A stretch of DNA of 64,000 nt from Streptomyces sp. BHT-5-2. GTDB lineage: Bacteria > Actinomycetota > Actinomycetes > Streptomycetales > Streptomycetaceae. The DNA lies in NCBI RefSeq assembly GCF_019774615.1, contig NZ_CP081496.1, positions 3,472,001-3,536,000 of the forward strand, given 5' to 3'. Below the pieces are notes generated by a model. It saw only the letters and a program-made list of their open reading frames with translations, made no database searches and was not told the DNA's origin. This document shows, one piece after another, positions 53,775-61,544 of this stretch (position 1 is its first letter; every line of letters starts with the position of its first letter). Both the position numbers and the translations under genes were made by a program.

Positions 53775-54799
53775 ACCTCCAGGTCATGGACGTTGATGAA
53801 TCTCGGTGGTGAGGAGGGCAGGTCGGCGGGTCTGCCGAGACGTGCCGACACCGCCTCCCAGTGGCGGAGCACGGCGAGGTCCCGCTGCCCGACCGGCTGC
53901 CGCCCGGTGGTCAGCGCCTCGGCGAAGCCGCTGACTGCCCGGGTGATTCCCTCCGCCCACAGGCCGGTGAACACGGTGTCTCCGGTCCAGTCGTCCGGTC
54001 CGAGGACGTGTGACAGGCGCTGTTGCGGGTGGCGCAGCCGTCCCGGGACGTCCTCGTGCAACCGGGGCTCCCACCGGGTCGGGCCGTGGACGTGCGGCAG
54101 CGACAGCTCGCCGTCCGGTGTGCCGAGGACGAAGCCCATGAGGGGCTGGCAGTTGTCGTCGGGCGTGCGTGCGTCGTAGCCATTGCGAACCAGCACATCC
54201 ACCGCGACACCTCCCCAGTCCGTGCTGACCAGGGACTTGGCCGTCGCCGCTGCCGGGTGCACCGCGAGGTCACCGCCCGGCGGGGAGGTGAGGATCCGGG
54301 ACAGCACGCGCAGGCTGGAGTGCAGCACCTGGACGGTGGTGCGGAGTTCGACGCTGGTGATCGGGGAGACGGCGTCCAGCGCCCGCGCCGCGGCGATGAA
54401 CCGACGGACCGGTCCCAGATGCTCGTAGAAGCCGGTCACCGCGAATACCGCTCCGGACCGTTTCGCGGCCCGTACCGAGCGCACGACGTCCGCGGAGTGC
54501 ACCGGGAGCTCCTGGAGCACGGAGATGCCGCGTCGCAGCAGGTCACGGCAGATCTCGTCGCCCTGGCCGCCGACCATCGCGGAGCGGACCGCGACGACGG
54601 CCAGCTCGGCACCGTCGATCTCGTCCGTCCCGGCCAGGTAGCGCACCCCGAGTTCCGCCCCGAGGTCGCGTCCGGCCTGCCCGCCGGTGCCGGCCACGCC
54701 GACGAGTTCCACGGGTGAGCACGGACCGGCCAGCGCCCGCGCATAGTGCGCGCCGAAGGTGGCCCCGACCACCACCGCCCGTGGCCTGCCCCTGCTCAC
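53765..54799 (-). CDS. Thiazolinyl imide reductase (YbtU/Irp3/PchG-like)
   Basis: The 344-residue Gfo/Idh/MocA-like NADPH enzyme has AVVVGATFGAHYARALAG at the N-terminus, the signature of thiazolinyl imide reductases (ATFGxxYA). ISVLQELPVHSADVVRS (the usual EHPxH region, here ELPVH) and a C-terminal LAVLRHWEAVSARL follow. It reduces a carrier-bound thiazoline to thiazolidine during chain growth. GTG 54799 overlaps the previous stop (GTGA). Its presence predicts at least one thiazolidine ring in the product. Confidence 0.9.
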   Translation of the reverse strand: MSRGRPRAVVVGATFGAHYARALAGPCSPVELVGVAGTGGQAGRDLGAELGVRYLAGTDEIDGAELAVVAVRSAMVGGQGDEICRDLLRRGISVLQELPVHSADVVRSVRAAKRSGAVFAVTGFYEHLGPVRRFIAAARALDAVSPITSVELRTTVQVLHSSLRVLSRILTSPPGGDLAVHPAAATAKSLVSTDWGGVAVDVLVRNGYDARTPDDNCQPLMGFVLGTPDGELSLPHVHGPTRWEPRLHEDVPGRLRHPQQRLSHVLGPDDWTGDTVFTGLWAEGITRAVSGFAEALTTGRQPVGQRDLAVLRHWEAVSARLGRPADLPSSPPRFINVHDLEVCS

Positions 54800-55938
54800 A
54801 GCTCGCCCTCCTCGAACTGTCCGGACTTCTCGGCCGGTTCGGAGGGATCGGGCAGGCCGGCGGCCGGGGCGGTGTCCAGAACGAGCGACACCCCGGGTAC
54901 GTCCGTGGCCATGCGGTCCCAGAAGCGCCGGGCCTCGACGTACTCCGACATCCAGACCGCGCCGGTCCTGCCGAGCGGGTCTTCGAGGGCGGCCAGCGCG
55001 GCCACGGCCCCGGTGAGGGCATAGCTGTCGGCGCAGTGCAGGACAGTACGCACCGTGATCTGTCCCGAGGTGCCGTGTCCCGAGGTGCCCTGCAGGCTGA
55101 TCCGGAAGTACGGTCGGGCCCCGGAGACCGCGGCGTCGATCGCCCGGAGCGTCTCGGTGTGGGTGCGTTCCTGGCCGAGCGCCCTGGACAGGGCCTGTTC
55201 GATCGGCGCCGAGCCGGTGATGTTGCCCCACCACAGGGCAGCGAGGCCCAACTCCTCGGCCGCGGCCCGGCATTCCTCGTCCAGGCTCACATGGGCGCGC
55301 GCGGTGCCGGGGAATGCCGCGGGGACGGCCATGCCGCTGTCCGGTGGCAGTGTGTGCAGGGCACCCCGCTGGTAGATCTTTCCGGGGTGACCGGTCCGGG
55401 CACGCACCGCGTGCAGGTACTCGTCGAGTCCCGCGCGGCTGAGCGGCTGCACCCCGCCGCAGTGGGCGTGGATCTCCGTCGTCGCGGGGTCCGCCAGCCG
55501 GGCGGCGACCGCGCGCACGGCCACACCGGCCAGCCCGGGCTGCACACCCGCGCCGAACACGGCGAGAGCGCCGTGCTTCTCGGCTGCTGCCGCCGTCGCG
55601 TCGATGACGGCCTGGTCGCCGCCGGCGTCGACGTAGCGGGCTCCGTGCCGCAGCGCCGTCTCCGCGGCCGCCGCGGAGTAACGGTAGGACGGCCCGGCGC
55701 AGTTGACGACGACATCCACCGGACCGGCCCGTCCGGCCAGGGCGGCGTCCACGGAGTCCGGCTCGTCGAGGTCCACCCGGACGGTGTCCGGGCTGCTCAC
55801 CCCGTACGCCCGCAACTCCCATGCCAGCCGGGGCAGATCACGCCCCGCGGCGACGACATGGGCGTCCTCCCGGCCGAGTAGGGTCCGCACACAGGCCCGC
55901 CCCACCGCGCCGGAGGCGCCCAGCACCAGGTATTTCAC
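54796..55938 (-). CDS. Saccharopine-dehydrogenase-like NAD(P)H oxidoreductase
   Basis: The 380-residue protein has the Rossmann motif YLVLGASGAVGRACVRTLL, VVVNCAGPSYRYSA, YVDAGGDQAVID and VFGAGVQPGLAGVAV, the saccharopine dehydrogenase/reductase NAD-binding family. Homologues are encoded in other Streptomyces thiazoline siderophore loci, but their step is not settled to my knowledge. It is coupled by GTGA overlaps to the NRPS upstream and the imide reductase downstream. It could reduce an imine or release a carrier-bound intermediate. Confidence 0.85.
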   Translation of the reverse strand: MKYLVLGASGAVGRACVRTLLGREDAHVVAAGRDLPRLAWELRAYGVSSPDTVRVDLDEPDSVDAALAGRAGPVDVVVNCAGPSYRYSAAAAETALRHGARYVDAGGDQAVIDATAAAAEKHGALAVFGAGVQPGLAGVAVRAVAARLADPATTEIHAHCGGVQPLSRAGLDEYLHAVRARTGHPGKIYQRGALHTLPPDSGMAVPAAFPGTARAHVSLDEECRAAAEELGLAALWWGNITGSAPIEQALSRALGQERTHTETLRAIDAAVSGARPYFRISLQGTSGHGTSGQITVRTVLHCADSYALTGAVAALAALEDPLGRTGAVWMSEYVEARRFWDRMATDVPGVSLVLDTAPAAGLPDPSEPAEKSGQFEEGEL

Positions 55939-58900
55939 GCGTCCCTCCCCCACACCTGCTGGAGAACATCCGTCACCGCGGCCGCCGCATCACCGGTGAG
56001 ACAGTCGAAGTGGGTTCCGTCCACGTCGGTCACGGTGAGCTCACCGAGGCAGTACTCCTCCCAGAAGGCCGTCATGTCCTCCTTCAAGGTGGGCAGGAAG
56101 TGCAGGTCACCGCGCTGCCGCAGGAAGGTGATGTCGCCGAGGTAGCCGGGGCTCCGGAAGGAGGCGACCGCCTTCAGGCTCGCCGCGTACGACTCACGGA
56201 GCTCCAGCAACGTCTCCGGCGTCCAGGCGCCGGCCGGGTCGGAGGCAGCGAGCCGGTCCAGCCGAGCCCGCACACTGCCGGGTGCCGTGGCAACCGCCGG
56301 GCCCAACCTCGGGTAGCCAGCGGCGAGTTGTGCCACCGCGCCGTGGGGCACGCGGTCGGCGTAGTGGGCGCGTGCCTCGTTCAGCAGGTCGCCGAGTTCG
56401 TGCTCGTCGAAGTCGAGTCCGGCGTCGGCGGGGTCGCGGTACATCAGCCTGGCGAAGGAGTAGTCGAGCAGCAGCCCGTCCTCGATGACGAACGGGATGC
56501 GGTACGAGCTGACCACCGTCAGCGATCCGGGTGGGGTCCCGCGCTCGGCGAGCCGCTCGGCCATGCTCGCGGCGATCAGGCCGCCCATGCAGTAGCCGAC
56601 CAGGTGGATCCGGCCGTCGGTCCGGTCCGGTCCGCTGTCGTCGAGCGCGCGGAGGTAGCGTTCGGCGAGGGTGCCGAACAACTCCTCCGGCGCGACGTCG
56701 ATGCCGCCATCGCCGGGGGTGCGCCGCACGCCGAACACGGCTGGCCGCTCGGTCCGCGTCTCCAGCCGTGCCAGCAGATCGCGGTACGGGCCGAGCCCGC
56801 CGGAGCCGTCGTGGACGAAGACCACGGCATCGTCCTGCCAACGGCTGCCGCGGCCGTCGAGCACCTGGACCAGGGGCCGTTGCGCCTCCGCGGGCCCCTT
56901 GCCGTCGACGGTTCCCTTCCCGGTCTCCGTTCCGGCCGCCGTCGCGGTGGGGTCCGCCGTGCCGCCGTCGGAGAGCGCCCGTACGCACCCGGCCACCGTG
57001 GGGTCGGCGACGATCTCCCTCAGCAGCCGGTCCCACGGAATCGCCGCGGCCCCGGGGATCTCCCGCCGCAGCGTTCCCACGCAACGGGCGATCAACAGGG
57101 AATCGCCGCCGAGCTCGAAGAAGTTGTCACCGGCCGCGATCGGATGGTCCGGGCCAAGGCCCAGCATCTCGCGCCAGATCCGGGCCACGGGCCGGTGCTC
57201 GGCGTCCAGCGGTGCCGGTCCGCCTGCGCCGGTCGGGCGCTGCGGGCCGGTGCCCGTGCGCCCCGCCAGCTGTGCGACGGCCGCCCGGTCGACCTTGCCG
57301 TTCGCCGTCAGCGGGAGGGAAGGCAGCACGACCACGCGCGACGGAAGCATGTAGCGGGGCAGGCGCTGCGCGCCGGCTTCCAGGACCTGCGCGGGGGTGA
57401 GGGGCTCCTCGTCGAGCCGCGCGCCGGCGAAGAACACCGACTGCGCTGCCGGGCGCAGCACGCTGTCCTCGGCGGGGAAGTGCACACACCGCTCGAACCG
57501 CGACGCCTCCAGTGCGGCGTTCCACTGCTCCAGGGAGAAGAACGCATCACCGCTCACTGCCCGTTCATCCGTGAATCCGGTCAGCCCCTCCTTGAACTCC
57601 ATCGACACCAGCAGTGGCGCGTTGACCTTCGTGGAGTCGATGACGGCCAGGGTGCCGCCGGGGGCGAGCAGCCCGTGCAGGCGGTCGAGGGCCGCGGGAA
57701 TGTCCCGGGCGTTGTGGAGCACGTTGGCGCACAGGACGACGTCGAAGGAGCCCGGCGCCATGCCCTGCTCCTGCGGGTCCTCGTTGAGGTCGAAGAGCGC
57801 GACGTTCATCTCGGGCCATCGCTCGGCCGCTTCGTCGAGAAAGAACCGCGAGACGTCCGTGAACGTGTACTCGGCACGGCGCCCTTCGAGGGCGGCGAGC
57901 ACCGGGGCAGTGGTGCCGCCGACACCGGCGCCGATCTCCAGGATCCGGAGCGGCTGTCCTGCGGCATTGCGCTGCCCGGCCCGCTCCCTGATGCCCGCGC
58001 AGATCAGGCCGTTGAGGTACCGGCTGGTGAGGTTCTCGGCATAGGCGGCCCGGGCGACATGCGTGCTGCCCTCGGGGAACAGCAACGCCAGGGGGTCGGC
58101 TTCGCCGGACAGCAGGGCGGAAAGTTCGGCGAGACAGCGCTCGACGTAGGCGAGCTGCTCGTCTCCGTAGTCGAGCGCGCGGCCGAGCTCGCGCACCTCG
58201 GACCACCGCCGCAGCAGCGCCGTCTCCTCGTGCAGCTCCGGGGCGACGGTGACGTTTCCGTCCGACACGGTGAGCCTGCCCTCGTCCTGAAGCGTGCGAA
58301 TCCAGCGCCGTACCAGCGGCCGGTGGGCGCTGCCGCCGAGCGCGGCGACGAGGTCCTCGACGCCGGTGGTTCCCCGCGCGCACTCCTCGGCGACCTTGCT
58401 GCCCATCGCGTCGAGGGCCACCGCGTTCATGCGGGCGAGGAACTCGGTGAAGGCGTCGGCATCCAACTTGTCGATGAACGCCGCGTGTTCGGCCGCGACG
58501 GCCTGCTCGACCCGTTCTGCATCCCGCACTCCTTCGGCGCGCCGGTCCGGCCCGCGTCGGGGGACCACGCCCGCGAAGAGGGACTTGCCACGCCCGGTGT
58601 CGGCGGTCGCCGCGACGGCGGCCGCTATCCCCTCCGCGGAGCACAGTGCGGATTCGACCTCGGCGAGCTCGATGCGGTGCCCGCGGATCTTCACCTGGCC
58701 GTCGAGGCGTCCGAGGAACTCGATCTCCCCGTTCGGCAGCATCCTGCCGCGGTCGCCGGTGCGGTAGCAGCGTTCACCGTTGTCCGGGTGGCGGTAGAAG
58801 GCGGTCGAGGCCGTGGAGGCGGCCGAACCGGTGCCGCTGCCGGTGCCGAGGTATCCGGCGCCGACGCCGTCGCCGCCGATGTGGATCTCGCCCGGCTGTC

Positions 58901-61544
58901 CGGTGACGGCGGGCTCTCCGTCGGCGTTGAGGACCCAGATGCCCTGGTTGGGCAGTGCCGTTCCGTACGGAACGGACCGCGTGTCCGGCGGCAGCGGCTC
59001 GGTCACCTCGTGCAGGTTCGACCAGATCGCGGCCTCTGTCGCGCCGCCGAGTGCGAGGAAGCGGGCGTCGGGCGCGTGGCGCCACAGGTGCCCGGGCTGC
59101 CGTACCGGGACCCAGTCCCCGGAGACGAGCACCGCGCGCATGCCGGACAGCCGCCCCGCCGGAGCGCCCTCGTCGTCCAAATGGTCCAGCAGCAGCTGGA
59201 GTTGTTCGGGCACCGAGTTCCAGACCGTGACGCCGTGCTCCGCCACCGCGTGGGCCCAGGTCTGCGGGTCGGCGGTGACGCCCGAGGACGGCAGCACCAC
59301 GCGCCCGCCCGCGGCGAGCACGCCGAAGACGTTGAACACCGACAGGTCGAAGGAGGGCCGCGAGACCGCCAGCACCGCGTCGTCCGCGGTCAGTTGGAGG
59401 AGCTCCTCCATCGCGTCGAGGGTGGTCGCGACCTGGTCGTGGGTGAGCGCGACTCCCTTCGGTGCCCCGGTGGAGCCGGACGTGAAGATGGCGTACGCGA
59501 GCTGTCCGGGGTCCACTGCCGCGATGTCCATGTCCCCGGCAGGCAGGAGCACGGTGTTCGGGTCGATCACGAACACGCCTGCTTCGGCGCCGTTTGCGGT
59601 GCTGGTGGCGGCGCGGGCTTCGGTGCCGGTTGCGGCGCCTGCTGTGGTTCCGACCCCGCTGTCGCTGAGCGTGGCGATGATGTGCTCCCGGCGGGCGGCG
59701 GGCCACTCCGGGTCGACGGGCACGAAGTAGCAGCCCGCGGCGAGCACGCCGATCTCCGCCGCGATCTGGTCCGGGCCCGGCGGCAGCGCCACCACCACCG
59801 GACTGCCCGGCCGTACCCCGGCGCCGGCGAGCATCCGGGTGACCGCGGATGCCCGCTCGGCGAGCTCTCCCCTGCTCACGGTGGCGCCGGTGCCGGAGTG
59901 CACGACCGCGACGGCGTCGGGGTCGGCCTGGGCGTGCTCCCGTATTCGGGTGTGCAGCGCGCCCCTGGAACGCCGCGGCACGCGTGTCACCGCCGGCAGC
60001 GCGCGGCGGTCGAGGAGGTCGCGGTCCCAGGCCGACTCGTCCGCCGCCAGCAGTTCCACGGCGCCTACGAAGTCCCCGAACGCGGCGTCCAGCACGCTCT
60101 CCTCGATCCCGCCGTTCCTGCTGTCCCAGACCAGCGAGGCCCCGCCGCCGTGCGGGGCGGCCTGCACATCGAGCAGGACCTGCGGAGTCTGGCTGAGCCC
60201 GGCCTCCACGACGGGCCGGAGCCGGCGCCCGATGCCCGTTCCCGACCCCGTGCCGGCGCCCACGGTCGAGGTGAGCACCACCTGCGGGGTGCTGTTCTGC
60301 CCCTCCTGTCGGCGCGCCAGCATCCGGCCCACTTCGACGCCGCTGACCGCGCCGTGGTCCATCGCCTCGAACAGGGAGTCCCGCGCCCGGCGCGCCAGGT
60401 CGGCGAAGGGCACATCGGGCTGTCCGGGGGCCTCGGCCAGAGCGGTCGAGGTGAAGTCCCCGACGATCCGGTCCACGTCCTCCGTGACCGGGCTGCGGTC
60501 CAGGACCGTCGCGGTCACCAGGGAGCGGTCGGCGTCGGTGTAACGCCGGGCCACCCGCCCGAGCACCGCGAGCAGCAGCGCGGACGGCGTCACCCCGCGC
60601 GACCGTGCCGCGGCGGTCAGGGCCGCCCAGCGCTCCGGCTCGACGAGATGGCTGCGCCGCGTGTAGCGGACCGGTCCGCGTTCCCGGGCCTGGTTCCGGC
60701 CCGGGGCCCGGAGGGAGGGCGGGAACCGCATGGCCGGCGGGAGCTGTTCGCTGCGCTCCTGCCAGTACTCCTCGTCCCGGGCCCGGGCTGCGCGCGCCCG
60801 CGCCGTACCCGCCCTCCTGCCCATCGTCAGGATGTAGTCGCGGAAGCTGAGGGACGGTTTCGCCAGGGGCGTCTCCGGGTCGTCGAGGACCGTTTCGAAA
60901 TCCTGGAGGATCACTTCGAGGCCGCGGAAGTCGGTGAGGAGCAGATCCACCGACAGGTGCAGCACCGACTGGTCCGGGCCGCGCGTGACCACTGCGTCGA
61001 TCATGGGGCCGCCACCGAGCTCGTAACTGCGGTGCTGGAGCTGCGACCGCACGACACGCCGGGTCTCGTCGAACGCCTCGGAAGTCGGGCAGTCGTGGAC
61101 GAGGAGCGGTACCTCCATGCCGGACTCGATCCGCTGCCATCCGTCCGGGGAGACCGTCACGCGCAGCATCTCGTGGCAGTCGACGACCCGCTGCCATGCC
61201 TGCCGCAGCCGTCCGGCCGGTCCCGCCAGGTCGTCGGGGAGGACGAACTCGGCGTAGCCGTGGCAGCCGACGCCACCGTCCTCGTAGGCGTCCGTCCGGC
61301 CGACGAGGTAGGCGGCCTGAACATCGGTGAGGGGGAAGGGCCGGTCGGCGTTGTCCGGGTCCCGCACCGCGGCCTCGCGAGCCGCGAGCACCGCGATGAC
61401 CTCCTCGCGCCGTGCCGCGACCTGCTCGCGCAGCTCGGGCCCGAAGGCGCCGGTCGGGGCCTTGAAGCGGAGCTTCCCGTCTTCCAGCCACAGATCGACG
61501 CCCCTCATCTCGATCCTGTCGATCAGCTGCTGGACGGAGGTCAT
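55935..61544 (-). CDS. NRPS, PchF-like: docking-Cy-A(MT)-PCP-TE
   Basis: The 1869-residue synthetase starts with a TubC-like docking segment (LIDRIEMRGVDLWLEDGKLR). A heterocyclisation domain follows, with DLLLTD (~200) in place of the condensation HHxxxDG. The adenylation domain has IFTSGSTGAPKG (~688), NSVPEQ, GGATEAAIWSN and NGKVDR (~1416). The fingerprint residues I can read (FDLS, WNS, IW) fit cysteine. An N/C-methyltransferase (EIGAGVGGTTAP, ~1208) is inserted between A8 and A10, as in PchF and HMWP1. PCP LGGDSLL (~1481) and a terminal thioesterase follow, whose elbow is GYCMGG (~1651, Cys not Ser), with His in GTHFDCLTG (~1844). It adds and methylates the last thiazoline and releases the product. 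Confidence 0.93.
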   Translation of the reverse strand: MTSVQQLIDRIEMRGVDLWLEDGKLRFKAPTGAFGPELREQVAARREEVIAVLAAREAAVRDPDNADRPFPLTDVQAAYLVGRTDAYEDGGVGCHGYAEFVLPDDLAGPAGRLRQAWQRVVDCHEMLRVTVSPDGWQRIESGMEVPLLVHDCPTSEAFDETRRVVRSQLQHRSYELGGGPMIDAVVTRGPDQSVLHLSVDLLLTDFRGLEVILQDFETVLDDPETPLAKPSLSFRDYILTMGRRAGTARARAARARDEEYWQERSEQLPPAMRFPPSLRAPGRNQARERGPVRYTRRSHLVEPERWAALTAAARSRGVTPSALLLAVLGRVARRYTDADRSLVTATVLDRSPVTEDVDRIVGDFTSTALAEAPGQPDVPFADLARRARDSLFEAMDHGAVSGVEVGRMLARRQEGQNSTPQVVLTSTVGAGTGSGTGIGRRLRPVVEAGLSQTPQVLLDVQAAPHGGGASLVWDSRNGGIEESVLDAAFGDFVGAVELLAADESAWDRDLLDRRALPAVTRVPRRSRGALHTRIREHAQADPDAVAVVHSGTGATVSRGELAERASAVTRMLAGAGVRPGSPVVVALPPGPDQIAAEIGVLAAGCYFVPVDPEWPAARREHIIATLSDSGVGTTAGAATGTEARAATSTANGAEAGVFVIDPNTVLLPAGDMDIAAVDPGQLAYAIFTSGSTGAPKGVALTHDQVATTLDAMEELLQLTADDAVLAVSRPSFDLSVFNVFGVLAAGGRVVLPSSGVTADPQTWAHAVAEHGVTVWNSVPEQLQLLLDHLDDEGAPAGRLSGMRAVLVSGDWVPVRQPGHLWRHAPDARFLALGGATEAAIWSNLHEVTEPLPPDTRSVPYGTALPNQGIWVLNADGEPAVTGQPGEIHIGGDGVGAGYLGTGSGTGSAASTASTAFYRHPDNGERCYRTGDRGRMLPNGEIEFLGRLDGQVKIRGHRIELAEVESALCSAEGIAAAVAATADTGRGKSLFAGVVPRRGPDRRAEGVRDAERVEQAVAAEHAAFIDKLDADAFTEFLARMNAVALDAMGSKVAEECARGTTGVEDLVAALGGSAHRPLVRRWIRTLQDEGRLTVSDGNVTVAPELHEETALLRRWSEVRELGRALDYGDEQLAYVERCLAELSALLSGEADPLALLFPEGSTHVARAAYAENLTSRYLNGLICAGIRERAGQRNAAGQPLRILEIGAGVGGTTAPVLAALEGRRAEYTFTDVSRFFLDEAAERWPEMNVALFDLNEDPQEQGMAPGSFDVVLCANVLHNARDIPAALDRLHGLLAPGGTLAVIDSTKVNAPLLVSMEFKEGLTGFTDERAVSGDAFFSLEQWNAALEASRFERCVHFPAEDSVLRPAAQSVFFAGARLDEEPLTPAQVLEAGAQRLPRYMLPSRVVVLPSLPLTANGKVDRAAVAQLAGRTGTGPQRPTGAGGPAPLDAEHRPVARIWREMLGLGPDHPIAAGDNFFELGGDSLLIARCVGTLRREIPGAAAIPWDRLLREIVADPTVAGCVRALSDGGTADPTATAAGTETGKGTVDGKGPAEAQRPLVQVLDGRGSRWQDDAVVFVHDGSGGLGPYRDLLARLETRTERPAVFGVRRTPGDGGIDVAPEELFGTLAERYLRALDDSGPDRTDGRIHLVGYCMGGLIAASMAERLAERGTPPGSLTVVSSYRIPFVIEDGLLLDYSFARLMYRDPADAGLDFDEHELGDLLNEARAHYADRVPHGAVAQLAAGYPRLGPAVATAPGSVRARLDRLAASDPAGAWTPETLLELRESYAASLKAVASFRSPGYLGDITFLRQRGDLHFLPTLKEDMTAFWEEYCLGELTVTDVDGTHFDCLTGDAAAAVTDVLQQVWGRDA

